64,000 nucleotides of DNA from Aricia agestis (GCF_905147365.1 NC_056428.1:19250001-19314000); one strand, 5' to 3'. Positions 42,480-54,434 are shown, counted from the stretch's first letter. The notes: generated by a model from the letters alone, not told the origin. Numbers and translations: made by a program.

Positions 42480-43800
42480 ACCCGATTTCTGTAATGTAAT
42501 ACATTCGATTATCCGAATTTTCGAATATCCGATTGATTTAAGAAAATTTAACGTTAATAATTAGTCCGGTTTATTAAGTTCCTTCTGAATTTAAATAGAT
42601 AAAATTAAGATCCCAACGGCGTAGCGAGGCACAACACTTCATAATGAATGGCAAAATTTGTATGAAATTTTGCCCCATTTTTAACCCCTTTTTTGACTAG
42701 CAATAATCGGATTAACCTCTTTGGTTACGATATTGCCTCTGCGCAAAGTTGTGTGCCTCTTTTTTATTTTGATTCTAGTTAATTATGCGTGACATTTTGT
42801 CCATGACACAGTCTAGGATGTCTGTGTCCATGATATCACTGTCCCCAAATGTAAACATTAGGAAAAACAATAACAATGCAACTTGATATTAAACAAAACA
42901 AGCATGTGATTGTTTTCAAAGCGGAATTTGCTGATGTGTCAATTTATTGTAGAGTGTAGATACGGCAAAATGTGTGGTCATTGCGTTGTATGTACAATGT
43001 GCATGTGCATTATATTAAGTATCTATTTCTACAAATTTAAAACAGACATGACGTGCAATTGTGCATGTGTAGTTTTATATCAAGTACCTATCAAAACAAA
43101 ATTTACAATTTGTTGATTCAAGATCCAACTTATTACACCTTAGATATTACATCGTTAGAGAAAACTCAAGAGGCTTTAGAAAGAAACTCCAACTCTACCT
43201 AATAGTCACACCACAAGTCATAACATTAATTAAGTAGTTATTTTATTTGAAACTTATTTTAATTAGCGCGACAAGGAAATAACTTTTCGTTAGACATTTA
43301 CTTTCATTCCAATCCATAACCGCAAGGTCAGCGGTCTACGTCATGACACGTCATCCTGACACGCCGCACGTCAGGAATTATGACGTAACATGACCATATT
43401 GACATCGGTATGTTACACTTGTTGCATTGTCTTCTTCTCGGCTGATCTATACCAATGTAATTAGAAAAAAAGTCTGATACAGTCTGAGTTAAGTGACTCA
43501 ACAGATTTTTATGAAATATAGAGAAGCAATGGAATAGACACTGGAGAAAGACGTGACATATTCCAAAGGTTTAGTCTCGGATTTGTATACGTATTTATGC
43601 AGTATTTTTATGTGTTATTCTACGATTTCAAAATCCAAAGAACAGTTTACGTTGCGAAACATAAAATTCCTTGCTAATATCATTAAAGCGGTAATTATTG
43701 TAATTTAACAATTCATTTCATAATTCTTGAACCTCATGGCTTTGTTACATCATTTATAATAACTTGTTTTCATTCTAATGAAGAATACTAACTAAGTTGT
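42480..43800. other. no gene seen
   Basis: The 68-codon frame at 42910-43116 is cysteine-rich by chance and has no start context or motif. Nothing else recognised. Confidence 0.35.
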
Positions 43801-43802
43801 TT

Positions 43803-44250
43803 TCACATGCGGTTTTACTCGATAGTTTTACTCCAAATCGAGCAAAACCATCGTGTTGACTGCAAAACTTACAGCTCGAAGGCTCGTTGGAATTAAATCT
43901 TTAAATCTATATATATAAAACTCAAAGGTGACTGATTGATTGACATAGTGATCTATCAACGCACAGCCCGAACCACTGGCCGTCCAGTGGTTTGGGCTGA
44001 AATTTGGCATGCAGGTAGATGTTATGACGTAGGCATCCGCTAAGAAAGGATTTTCAATTCAATTCAATTCCAGCTCCAAGTGGTTAAAATAGGGGATGAA
44101 AGTTTGTATATAATAACACTTCTTAACGCGAGCGAAGCCGCGGGCAAAAGCTCATACATAATAAAACTATCGAGCAATGCCGAATGTGTGGACGAAAGCC
44201 CGAGCCGTAGTTACTCTACGTGATTGCTCGATAGAGCAAAACCTTTTGTG
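43803..44250. mobile_element. possible MITE interrupted by a Helitron
   Basis: TCACATGCGGTTTTACTCGA at the left and TCGATAGAGCAAAACCTTTTGTGA at the right are imperfect inverted ends. The sequence AAACTATCGAGCAATGC after the Helitron (44165-44181) belongs to the right part. Confidence 0.5.
43906..44154 (+). mobile_element. Helitron-like element
   Basis: Begins A|TCTATATATATAAAACTCA, a common Helitron start, contains CAACGCACAGCCCGAACCAC and ACTGGCCGTCCAGTGG (a stem), and ends CGCGAGCGAAGCCGCGGGC..AAAAGCTC. The expected CTAG has changed to CTCA. Confidence 0.7.
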
Positions 44251-44254
44251 AGTA

Positions 44255-45262
44255 CTTAGCATAAGAGGCGCAAAGCTAGCTCAAAGGAAAAGAGGGATTA
44301 TCATTATTTCAGAGTCGAAATCCTTTGACAACCTCCAAATTTCGATAGCCTTTTTCATGATTACTAGAGATCGACCTTACTTGCAACGACATTAGGACTA
44401 CTACCTATATTTTGTAAAAAATATTGTCTTCATTATAGTTTTTTTCAATTCTTGTCTCTGGGACTCAGCTGATCTCAGACTGGCCGTTTAATCATTGTCT
44501 AATAGTATCAAATAGTATAAAATTAAATAAAAAAAAATCCATTTTCAATTTGTCAACAGCTTCAACCATAAATAAAAGAGTATAATTCGTATGTATAGGC
44601 TTGTCACTCAAAAATCAGTCATTTTTCCTAGTAGTAGTGTCGTAGTGTGTGTAACGTTTTATTTGTTAAAAATATATATGATAAAAGTATAATTTTAAAA
44701 CAATATTAGCTCGTTGCAGTCCTTCAACCATATAAACTATATCTGTGCGAAATTTCATGCACCTACGTTTCCCCATTTTTCGTAAAAAGGGTTACAAAGT
44801 TTTTCTCTCACGTATTAATATTATGATGTACTGTTTGGTAAGTTGACAGTTGAAATGTGAAAAATGAACAAACCGTCAATATGGCATAGTCATGCATACA
44901 ACATACTCCATGCGTATGCGCAGAGTGGAGACTCGGTGTCGCCTATAATTTGTATGACGTCATGTCACGGGAACGACCTTCTAGGTGAACTTGGAAATTG
45001 ATAACTTAAGGATGGTCAGTCACTAGGAAATGCTAATAATTGTTGTTGTGATCTGATCATCAACATCTCTATCACATATTGATACAATATGAAAACTGTT
45101 CTTGTGATGATGACAGTATGATGGTAAAGAATCAGACGAACCTTATCATTGCAACAACCCGGCCCATTACAAATATTTACAGGATCTGACAGTCAGCTCG
45201 CACCTTGAATATCCCTAAATATCTACAAATTGGTCATTCATTTGCGGTCAACCATTATAACA
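44255..45262. other. no gene seen
   Basis: AT-rich; nothing recognised. Confidence 0.4.
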
Positions 45263-45265
45263 TTA

Positions 45266-45800
45266 CTAGCGACCCGCCCCAGCGTCGCAGGGGTATAAAA
45301 TATATAGCCACTGAAAAAATTATTAAAATCGATAGCCTATGATTATATTTGGCACAGATAAGAAGTAGACCACGTGAAGGATCACGTGGTCTACTTCTTA
45401 TCTGTGCCAAATAACATAAAAATTGCTCCAGTAGTTCGCGAGATAAGCCCTTTCAAATAATTTCCCCGTTTTTTCCCTTAGCGTGATAAAATATTGCCTA
45501 TAGCCTTTCTCAATAAATGGGCTATCTAACACTGAAAGAATTTTTCAAATCGGACCAGTAGTTCCTGAGATTAGCGCGTTCAAGTTAGCCCTTTCAAATA
45601 ATTTTTCCCGTTTTTTCCACATTTTCCTCTATTTCTTCGCTCCTATTAGTCTTAGCGTGATAAAATATAGCCTATAGCCTTCCTCGATAAATGGGCTATC
45701 TAACACTGAAAGAATCATCAAAATCCGTTGCGTAGTTTTAAAGATTAAAGGGAACAAAAGGATATGAGGGAAAAAAAGCTACTTTGTTTTATAATATGTA
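45266..45800 (-). mobile_element. Helitron-like element, second copy of the 39321 type, broken by insertion
   Basis: CTAGCGACCCGCCCCAGCGT..GGGTATAAAATATATAGCCA. A 27-bp palindrome around ATCACGTGGTCTACTTCTTA near 45365-45410 is extra to copy 1. Its 5' end is cut at 45800 by the next Helitron; TAGGATATATAGATAGAT after 46873 may be its remainder. Confidence 0.65.
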
Positions 45801-46873
45801 CTAGATGTCCCGCGCGGCTTCGCCCGCGTACATTAGGAATTTTACGGAAACCGTACATTTTCCCATAAAAAATAGCTCTTATGTCCCTACTCCCTTCACT
45901 TGGTTTACTCTATATCTATGCCAAATATTGCCATAAAAATTGCTCCAGTAGTTCGTAATTTTTAATATTTCCCCCGTTTTTCCCACATTTTCCTGAGTTT
46001 CTTCGGTCGTATTAGTCTTAGCGTGATAATATATAGCCTATAGTCTTACTCGATAAATTAGCTAACACTGAAATAAGTTTTTAAATCGGACCAGTAGTTC
46101 CTGAGATTAGCGCGTTCAAGCAAACATACTCTCAAGCAATATTAAGTAAAGATTTTTTTCAATTATCGCTTGACAAACTCGAGTCTCGATCTAAAAGACT
46201 ATGAAAAGTACCAATAACAGGGTCATTATAGGCTCATAAGTCATAACCACGGGACGATGTATGGTATAAAATGGTAGTGATGATGATGACGATGAATGTA
46301 ATTTGCATAGTAGCATATGCTTTCCGTTCTTAAAACAACGCCGAAACTCCCAAACTTGTATCTATAAAGAATCAGGAGTTCTCTCAGCACCTTCCGAACC
46401 ACGGTATACCAGGTATACCTCGGTGCAAAATCTTACTTGTTGGTAGCATATGCTTAGAATACTTCTCACGAAACCGAAGTCACCACATGTTTCCATATAA
46501 ATTTTGAGGAGTTCCCTCGATTACTTATGCATCCTTCATCAGATCACCACTTTTGTGAATATAATACTAAATTGGGATGATACCCTATATACCAAAAGTA
46601 AAATTTTGAAAATCGGTTAACAAACGGCGGAGTAATCGTTGAACATAAGAAAACGAACATAACACCTCCCCCACCATTTTGAACCATACCAAAAGACCAT
46701 TTTGAAAGTCGGTTAAAATTGTAGCCTATGTGTTATTCTGATGTATAAGCTATATTATTGTAAAGTTTCATTAAAATCCGTTCAGTAGTTTTTGCGTGAA
46801 AGAGTAACAAACATCCATACATCCACACATCCATACATCCAAACAAACTTTTGCCTTTATAATATTAGTAGGA
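45801..46873 (-). mobile_element. Helitron-like element (CTAGATGTCCCGCGCGGC type), 1073 bp
   Basis: CTAG 45801-45804, hairpin GCGCGGCTTCGCCCGCG, and minus-strand 5' end TCCTACTAATATTATAAAGG (46873). A and T flank the insertion. Includes AACAAACGGCGGAGTAATCG and a CATCCATACATCCACACATC run. A related copy is at 60291-60862. Confidence 0.75.
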
Positions 46874-46879
46874 TAGGAT

Positions 46880-47300
46880 ATATAGATAGATATAGATATA
46901 GATGACGTATGACTTGTTACTTATGAGCCTTGCACATAATATTATTGCGTAATGCGTATGCACATTTCTTACAGTTTTTTTTATTGTAGTAATTATTGAC
47001 GTGTGTTTTCCTTAGGCGCTCTTTACAATACGTGTTTTTGACTGCTTTTCCTTGTCTCAAGAAAAAAAATGTTGTTTGGATATTACCTATCATTGAGACA
47101 ATAATCGTGAATCTATGCCAATAAAATAAATATTGGTATAGCATAAAAACACAGCTCAGCATACTTTGACGTCGCGTGCAAAAGTCAAAGCCAACATTAA
47201 TTATTGTATTTACCTAAGCGTGAAATTTGATGACGTTTACTACAATATTTTACTCGAAAATTCTTCATTTAAGACTGGCATACACAGCAGAAACAATAAA
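46880..47300. other. no gene seen
   Basis: Short opposing frames (46917-47162 minus; 47166-47354 plus) without motif. Confidence 0.35.
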
Positions 47301-47305
47301 CTTAA

Positions 47306-47780
47306 GGCGAGGACAAACCCCATTTTGTTATTTATTGACTCCAACCTAAATTAAAAAAAAAAAAAAGTTTACCTAATTCCAATATAACAACAAAATGTAA
47401 AAAATATGATAAACCACAATATTTAAAAGGGTTTAAATCATAAACATTTTAATAAAACGTAGGTAATACTTTGGCTGTAATTAATTTACAAACTCACATC
47501 CGACAAAAATCTTTATTATCGAAATATAAGTAATTAACTAGGATAACATACATTTGAATAAATTGTTAGTGAATCTATATTAAAAAGTTCTGAACCGAAC
47601 AATTTTTTTTCTTAATATTTATTTCCAAAGATATTTAAAAAACACATGAAAAATAACATAGAGAAGAGAGAAGAGAAAAATAACATACAGAAGAGAAGAA
47701 GCTAAAATGAATCTTATTGCTATTATACGACTTCGGTTGCGTGCAAGGTTATCGTTTTGGAATTGAGGTAAGTGCTTGCC
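47306..47780. mobile_element. TTAA-type MITE, family E copy 2
   Basis: TTAA at 47302-47305 and 47781-47784. Left end GGCGAGGACAAACCCC; right end CGTTTTGGAATTGAGG..CTTGCC. Matches copy 1 in reverse along its length, with an extra AGAGAAGAGAAAAATAACAT duplication near 47660-47700. Confidence 0.82.
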
Positions 47781-47928
47781 TTAAGTATTTAATACGGAAT
47801 CATGGCCCAACGTCGAGAAGAAGTAACTTTATCTTACTTGATGTTGGGCCATGATGGATAAATGATTGCCAGCATGATTACGAAGCTGTGGACGCACAAT
47901 GGACGTCGATCATGGGCAAATATCAATA

Positions 47929-48233
47929 CATAGGCGTACCGAGGGGGGGGGGGGGGGCAGGGGGGGGGGGGGCAGCTGGATCATGTTGACGTCCCTACTA
48001 AGTATATTATCTAGTACTTTCATGTATAAAAATTGAAAATAATAAAACGAATTTTTGTCATTTGTTTGTATTTTTATAACTAAAAATTATTAATTTTTTA
48101 TTCTTTATAAGCACCTAGCTTAAAAAAAATCTGATTTGCCCCCCCCTGGCACAGAATCTGCGTAATTTGCCCCCCCCTGGCCCAGAATCTGGGTAATTTG
48201 CCCCCCCTGGCCCAGAACCTGGGTACGCCCATG
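47929..48233. mobile_element. non-autonomous hAT-like element, 305 bp
   Basis: Ends CATAGGCGTACC (left) and GGGTACGCCCATG (right) as in 649-1665. The exact 8-bp direct repeat TATCAATA flanks it (47921-47928 and 48234-48241). It contains a long G-run (47941-47972) and a three-unit C-run repeat (48135-48230). Confidence 0.82.
48135..48230. repeat. 31-bp tandem repeat with C-runs, three units
   Basis: TTTGCCCCCCCCTGGCACAG.. is repeated as TTTGCCCCCCCCTGGCCCAG and TTTGCCCCCCTGGCCCAG. With the G-run at 47941-47972 it makes an inverted G/C-run pair inside the hAT-like element. Confidence 0.85.
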
Positions 48234-48240
48234 TATCAAT

Positions 48241-48478
48241 ACGAATATTATAAGTGCGAAAGTGTGTCTGTCAGTCTGTCTGTCATCTCTTTACGCTCAA
48301 ACCGCTGAACCGATTTTGAAGTATGGAGGTACTTTGAGTAGAAGGACATAGAAATCGTCTAGTAGATGACTCCCGCAACTCCTTTGCACCAAAATTCCAG
48401 CAAACAGCAAAATCCGCAAGAGGTTTGGGCGTGAAGAGGTCTCAGACAGACAGATACACTTTCGCGTTTTATTATGGA
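48241..48478. mobile_element. Helitron-like fragment with both ends 5'-like
   Basis: ATACGAATATTATAAGTGCG..AAAGTGTGTCTGTCAGTCTG at the left; GACAGACAGATACACTTTCGCGTTTTATTATGGA at the right. These are inverted 5'-end-like sequences; no CTAG 3' end between them. Confidence 0.5.
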
Positions 48479-48764
48479 TCTACTTGCTTGAAACTAAGCT
48501 AACAAAGCCGCACGTCGCGCGTTGGTCACAAGTGTCGCTAATGCCGAGCATTGTTGGCCGCAGCAGCCTTGGCCGCGCGAGACTTTGTTTATTGTTTTGA
48601 AACTGTTGAAACGTAAGGACTATTCAATTGACAAATATCGACGGTATTTTTTTAAATGTTACATAATGTGACCTAAAATACGAATAAAATGTTTGGAGAA
48701 GATATTTCGAATAGGTGAATGAGAAATATGTTTGTTTGACTTTTGTCTTGTAAAATGTTACCCT

Positions 48765-48890
48765 TTTTGCGTTGGGGGAATGCCTTTACGCAGCCCCGGG
48801 GCCTGGGGAGGACCACCGAGGTATATGGGACTCCCCGGGGCGGACGTAAGATCCGCGACCGGGTCCCGGGAGTAACCACTAAAACCTCCT
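48765..48890. repeat. GC-rich retroelement-like fragment
   Basis: CAGCCCCGGGGCCTGGGGAG, GGTATATGGGACTCCCCGGG and CGGGTCCCGGGAGTAACCAC form a GC-rich island unlike its surroundings. I associate it with lepidopteran repeats but cannot place it. Frames here are not called. Confidence 0.4.
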
Positions 48891-49209
48891 GCTTCTTGTA
48901 AATAGTTGCCTACTGTAAAACTTTTCAGGACTAAACTGACAAGCTTTACTTCTCAATAACACCTATAATTATAAAGTTCAGTATGATACGTGATAACAAT
49001 CAAAATTTAATATCAATGTTGCCAGCAGGAAAATATTCAGAATTTTATGTGTTTCGTTTCCTATAATGTTGCTCAATCATGAATATTAACATATTCGCGA
49101 AATTCGTATAAATTGAATTATAAATATTGATAAACGTGGATAAGTCGCATAAATCAATGGATAACCTCGATAACCCTATAGTGAATGCATAATTACTTGA
49201 ATTAAATAT

Positions 49210-49600
49210 GATGGATTGTGCGCAGGCGCATCGGCCGTAGGTAACAATTAGGTACAGGGAGTTGCTGTCGCATTTTATTGAAACGAAGTTCCTTATCGCG
49301 CCTTGCGAAAGGAAGGAGGCTAGACGGAAAAAATTAAGGCCAAAAAGTTGTAACGACACTTTTTGCCACAGACTTAAATCAAGATAGATACCGCATGTGT
49401 TATGTACTTCGCGGGACATGCGGTATCTATCTTGATCTATGTCTGTGCTTTTTGCTATAGTTATAAGCCGTGCGGTAGCGCATGTTTCTCTCTATCTCTA
49501 TTTTTTTTATTGATTGTATACAGGTTTTTTATACATAAGGAACAACTTCGTTCCATCCGGGTGTCCCTTGACACCTCTCAAGTTTTTATATTTAGCTGAC
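49210..49600. repeat. inverted-repeat region
   Basis: A perfect 21-bp stem, ATCAAGATAGATACCGCATGT (49378-49398) with its complement (49416-49436), extends imperfectly outward through CTTTTTGCCACAGAC / GTCTGTGCTTTTTG. GGAACAACTTCGTTCCATCC near 49538 is a common lepidopteran repeat piece. The 124-codon minus frame crossing it is not called. Confidence 0.6.
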
Positions 49601-49604
49601 TCGC

Positions 49605-50380
49605 AAGTCGCAAACGTAGTTTAGTTATATACAGCATACTATATTATGCATTTATATTTTTATTTTATATGGACCAACGAATAGCAATACAGAAAACTTA
49701 TAAAACATACTTATTAAAAGTAACAAAAAATTTTGTCAGCTTAAATGAATCTATCAGCTATATCTATATATTGGTAAGCAATTGTCTCAAATCAATCTAT
49801 CTATAAAAATTGTGTATTTAGTTAGTAAATAAGTTAAAAAATATATAAATATCAATAAGTCCAATATTAAAATCCATTCCGAATCATTATCAGCAAAATT
49901 AAAAAATAAAGCTCAATTTATTATTATATCTATAATAAGTAATAAATTTCACTATAGCACAATAAATCAAATTCACATTTGATCGATTTTTCACTTTTTT
50001 TTTACATTTAGATGAGACAAACATGAGACAAAATGAACTGGAACGGAGAATAGTTATAGCATTCTAGCTGTGCTCATAGTAATGATGATGCGGCATAACA
50101 TATTGTCAATTGTCATCTCGATGTCTTAATAAAGTTGATTAATAAACACATCTATACAGGATGATCAACCAAGGCCCTAGGCGGAAATGTTGTCGGAACA
50201 TCTGCTAATATTTACGGAAGTAATATTAAATATTCCACAAAATGTATAAAAATATTTCCAACCACAGTTTATTTCCGTATGAATCGATTTAAAATATTAG
50301 CCTGAGTCAAAGTCAAGGACTCCTGTTTTCGAGATGCCAATTGTGATACAAACAAACAGCTATTAAAGAAACAAAAAATT
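49605..50380. other. no gene seen
   Basis: AT-rich, no recognised features. Confidence 0.4.
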
Positions 50381-50381
50381 G

Positions 50382-50812
50382 GCCAAGTGCGAGTTGGACT
50401 CTTGCACTTTGGGTTCCGCACCACCATAGAGCAAAGGAGAAAAAATGTGTTTTTTGTATGGGAGCACACTTAATTATTAATTTTATTTAAATTTTTAATT
50501 ATTAAATTATAAATCAAATTAAATAATATTTTGTTGAACATTTCAGGTGGATGCCTGTTGTCATCATTAATACCGAGCAAAAAATGTTTAAAAAATCACG
50601 TTTGTTGTATGGGAGCCCCCTTAATTACTAATTTATGTCATTTTTAGTATCTGTTGTCATGGCAGGCAACAGAAATACATAATCGGTAAAAATTTCAACT
50701 CTCTAGCTATTACAGTTCTTGAGTTACAGCCTGGAGACAGACAGACGGACAGACATCGAAGTCTTTGTTATAGGGTCCCGTTTTTACCCTTTGGGTACGG
50801 ATCCCTAAAAAC
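50382..50812 (-). repeat. family A repeat, near full length
   Basis: TGGCCAAGTGCGAGTTGGAC..GGGTTCCGCACC to GGGTCCCGTTTTTACCCTTT..GGGTACGGATCCCT, with a short GACAGACGGACAG array. Confidence 0.82.
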
Positions 50813-50814
50813 AG

Positions 50815-51262
50815 ATCCTAGAAATTAGGTAGAAAACTTAGCAATCGATGGAGCGGCCGCACCTCATGTTTTTTTTTAATTTACAAAAATAACTAATTCA
50901 CGATCATAAAGATACTCAACCAACCTTAGAAGAAATACAAATAAATTGCTATGTTCATTAATTCATATTGTTCATCAAAACATTCCCACACGGGTGTTAG
51001 CCGTTAGGAATAATTACCCATCATTTCTTTTTATTTGCCATAATATTATAAAAAAATACAATCAAATATTCATTACTCCTTGACACTGCGAGAATAATTT
51101 AAGTGGTTGATTGGCAAAAAACCAGCCATTGTTTAACCACAGTCATTTGTGAAGTTTTTACTGTTAATGCTTACAGTTAGTGGCATTTGTTAGCTGATGA
51201 CTTGACTGGGCCAGTTAACGAGAAAAATCAAGTTAAATTATCATTATAAGGAAAGGAACTGA
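50815..51262. other. no gene seen
   Basis: AT-rich, nothing recognised. Confidence 0.4.
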
Positions 51263-51264
51263 AG

Positions 51265-51425
51265 CTACTAGCGCCACAATCGTGCATCGCGCTATCAAAG
51301 TTTTCATTAAGCGGCAACGGAATAATCTTATAATATTATTGCATACGGAATAATATTATACGACAGGCCACAGCTGAAATCTATCTGGTGGACTTTGGCT
51401 TGACCTTGCTGAAAACTGAAAAGCA
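51265..51425 (+). repeat. family C repeat, diverged copy
   Basis: AGCGCCACAATCGTGCATCG, CGCTATCAAAG, GACAGGCCACAGCTGAAATC and GACTTTGGCTTGACC parallel the copy at 5612-6030. Confidence 0.6.
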
Positions 51426-51878
51426 TGTTCCTTTAAATTTTAATGTTAGATCATTTCAATATCGAATATTACCTCAAAATTTCCTATCAAATCAGACCTG
51501 GTAAATCGTGCTTTGCTCGCTCGAAGTTCAAAGAAATAAAAACACACACATTTAGTGCCTTCCCATAAAGCTGTAGCTATCTAGCCACAGCGTTTTATCT
51601 CGGCCAAAATATTTAATATAATTTTAAACAATTTAAAGCCGTTGCCAAGAAAACTTACATAAAATTTCAGAATCATTTAAATAATTAAATATGGATGGCA
51701 ACCCTATGATAAGGTTTTGTAATCCATTGCAGAAAATCGTCTAAGCGCGCAATAACACCAATAGTTACGTGAGCATTGAACAGGCCGTAAATAATTCTTA
51801 TCAGAGAACACTTGTACATTCAACGCTCACACAAATCACAATATAATGTTCATGTTTTACGTAAAGCCTTTAATTTAG

Positions 51879-51933
51879 GGAATTATTTAAGTACGCATCT
51901 TTATTTTTTGGAATTATTTAAGTACGCATCTTT
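51879..51933 (+). repeat. 31-bp tandem duplication
   Basis: GAATTATTTAAGTACGCATC followed by TTT occurs twice, 31 bp apart. It lies in a 99-codon frame (51812-52111) without a recognised motif. Confidence 0.85.
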
Positions 51934-52098
51934 CGGAATATGGGATAATGTGGTTACTTGGTTGATGGTTCCCAAACTCTTTCTCTATATATTGCCTTAT
52001 GCTTCAGAGCTCAAAATTTTGGACCTCACCATATCTTACACTAACTTTCCCAAGGGTGCCAATTCCAAACTCAAGGAAGTCAAAGAAGTCTCGCTTAA

Positions 52099-52552
52099 GG
52101 TGACGCCTTGATAATTTGGCTGCAGCGATATCGATTTTTCTCAACAATGACTAAAGCTAAGAAATTAAAGTTCATTGTCAGTATTTATCATGTCTTTATC
52201 TTTGGATTACCCATAGCATAACACGATTAGTCAACTTTTATAACACAGAATAATTAATCAAAAAGACCTCTATAAAAACGGTGATTCTAATTTTGCCAAC
52301 AGAGGAGAGTGATTTAAGCTTCCAAAATTTGTACATAGATTAGTTCAAGCATACATCATAATTTGCCCATAGCTTATTTGAAATATATTTATGGTTTTTA
52401 AATTACGCGACAAAAAACATTTTGTCGCTTACGCCCTTTCCATTTCTTGCTGTTCCATTTCTTGTTTTCTATAAGAAGCCGGGCCGGCAAGCGCACTTAG
52501 CAAGCGGTCTAAAACATATCCAAAACGATTTTTACTTTAACGCGGCGTCACC
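52099..52552. mobile_element. TTAA-type MITE, family F copy 2
   Basis: TTAA at 52095-52098 and 52553-52556 flanks GGTGACGCC at the left and GGCGTCACC at the right, an exact 9-bp TIR. The interior matches copy 1 (13895-14422). Non-coding. Confidence 0.87.
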
Positions 52553-52837
52553 TTAAACCTCCTAATTAATTTTGATAAAATTATTGTATGTAATGTATAT
52601 ATTTTATATAGGATTTTGTTATTTGTGGTTTCCGCACGATAAATTATTTTTTGTGAATCCAAGTTCAACATCTAGTAAATATCGAAAGTGTTAAGAAGCC
52701 TTTACCAAAACATTGTTATAAAATAGTGTAAAACGAAAAAAAAATAGTTTATTCCTTTTTATAAACGCAGTAAAATTGTGACAACGGTAATAGGTATGCA
52801 ATAAACATGATAATTTTCATACGCGTGTCTGACGAAG

Positions 52838-53287
52838 TTTTTAGGGTTCCGTACCCAAAGGGTAAAAACGGGACCCTATTACTAAGACTTCGTTGTCTGT
52901 CTGTCCGTCTGTCCATCTGTCTGTCAGCAGGCTGTATCTCCAGAACCGCTATAGCTAGACTTCTGAATTTTTCACAGATTGTGTATTTCTGTTGCCGCTA
53001 TAACAACAAATACCAAAAAAAAAAAAAAATTAATAATGAATGGGAGCTTCCATACACGAAACGTGATTTTTTTGGAATTTTTTGCTCAATTTCAATAATG
53101 GTAACAATTTGACAGTTGAAATTTTAATTAAATCCTTTATTATATGTGTACTTTAATAATTAATAATTATATTAAAATAAAATAAAAAAATCCCATACAA
53201 AAAACACAATTTGTGGCTTACTTTTGCTCTATAACGGTACGGAATCATTCGTGCGCGAGTCCGACTCGCACTTGGCCGATTTTTTAT
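52838..53287 (+). repeat. family A repeat, full-length reference copy
   Basis: AGGGTTCCGTACCCAAAGGG..TAAAAACGGGACCC, GTCTGTCTGTCCGTCTGTCC, CAGGCTGTATCTCCAGAACC, TTGCCGCTATAACAACAAAT, ACACGAAACGTGATTTTTTT, AACGGTACGGAATC and GAGTCCGACTCGCACTTGGC in order. The last 40 bp can form a hairpin (GCGAGTC/GACTCGC). Confidence 0.87.
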
Positions 53288-53289
53288 TT

Positions 53290-53462
53290 ACTGCTAGATG
53301 AAGCCCGCAACTGAGATTGCCCGTACATTTAACGGGGTAAAAAGTGTCCCTAGATGTTCCAAATTCTAAAACTAACTCACTCAAAATAACTCCATACGTA
53401 GCAAAATCGATTCAGTGGTTTGGTTGTGAGGGGGTAACAAACAGATTTAAGTATGGATAGTT
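53290..53462 (-). repeat. eroded Helitron-like sequence
   Basis: CTGCTAGATGAAGCCCGCAA at one side; AATCGATTCAGTGGTTTGGT and AAGTATGGATAG at the other. The order is that of the Helitron-like elements but the ends are degraded. Confidence 0.4.
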
Positions 53463-53490
53463 TTTATCATCTTCTAAGCATTATAATATG

Positions 53491-53539
53491 TAAGGACGTG
53501 TGCACACTGTTAACTAGCACAATGTGCATACGTCCTTAT
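53491..53539. repeat. short hairpin
   Basis: TAAGGACGTGTGCACACTGT and its near-complement CAATGTGCATACGTCCTTA around TAACTAGCA. Likely a decayed small foldback. Confidence 0.65.
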
Positions 53540-53544
53540 GCTCC

Positions 53545-54328
53545 CCTGAGGCCGACTGCTATTCGCTAATGAATATTCCTATTTGATCGTGCTTCCTACT
53601 TTATCTCGGTGTAAATCGTTATAATAATCCAATTACCTATAAGCTCTATTAACTGACCGTTATTTATACGACATTCGTAATATTTTAATATATTATTCGA
53701 ATGTAAAACATAAAAAAGCTGGAGCAAACAAGTTATTAAAGTTTTAAAAATTGTTTTGCGATATTGTGTACTCTTTGGAGATTGTTAAAAAATTATCTCG
53801 CGCCTGGCAATGTGACCTGATCGAAAATTCGGATGGAGGGAGAGTAGACCGCGGCGTAGGACAGGAAGTAATAATATAATCTAACACCACGTAAACTGTC
53901 ACTCTTTGCCTATTTTGACATTTTGATACAGTGCAAGCTGAACGCGTATCGGCCAACAAAAACATAAAGTATGATGTCTATTACAAAATTCAAACAATTT
54001 TTTCTCTCTCCTGAAAAGTTGCTACTATTGACGTACGTTGTGTTAGAAATTCAACGACGAATTATAGGGTACTAACAACTCTTGTTCTACTACGCGGGGA
54101 AAATTTATACCTACTCTGATGTTTCGTTTTCACTTCTACCGACAATCCTGGCAACTCAGAGTTTAAGCGCACTTAACTAGGAATGTGATTTAATGCTTCA
54201 TTAACTATAGTGATTCCAGCGCGCACATTTTCTAAGAAATAATTAGTGGCATTGATTAAAAATAAAATATAGAGCCCACACAAAACTTTCATTTGATAAC
54301 TCGCCAAATAGTCGCTGATACAGTCAGT
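53545..54328. other. no gene seen
   Basis: The 73-codon minus frame 53744-53965 has no motif. Nothing else recognised. Confidence 0.35.
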
Positions 54329-54329
54329 C

Positions 54330-54430
54330 CCGGATTTATAAATAGGCCGTTATAGGCCACGGCCTAGGGGCGGCGGCGTCCATAAAGGCATCTTTACATA
54401 CATGGGGCGGCGGCGGAAACAAAGTGGCCT
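54330..54430 (+). repeat. GGCCTAGGGGCGGCGGCG repeat fragment
   Basis: CCCGGATTTATAAATAGGCC and GGCCACGGCCTAGGGGCGGC form a GC-rich repeat piece with an internal direct repeat (GGGGCGGCGGCG twice, 54366 and 54405). Confidence 0.45.
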
Positions 54431-54434
54431 ACTC

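Noticed and set aside
49045..49419. 124-codon minus-strand ORF
   Set aside because: It crosses an inverted repeat, has no motif and is of a length expected by chance in 64 kb.
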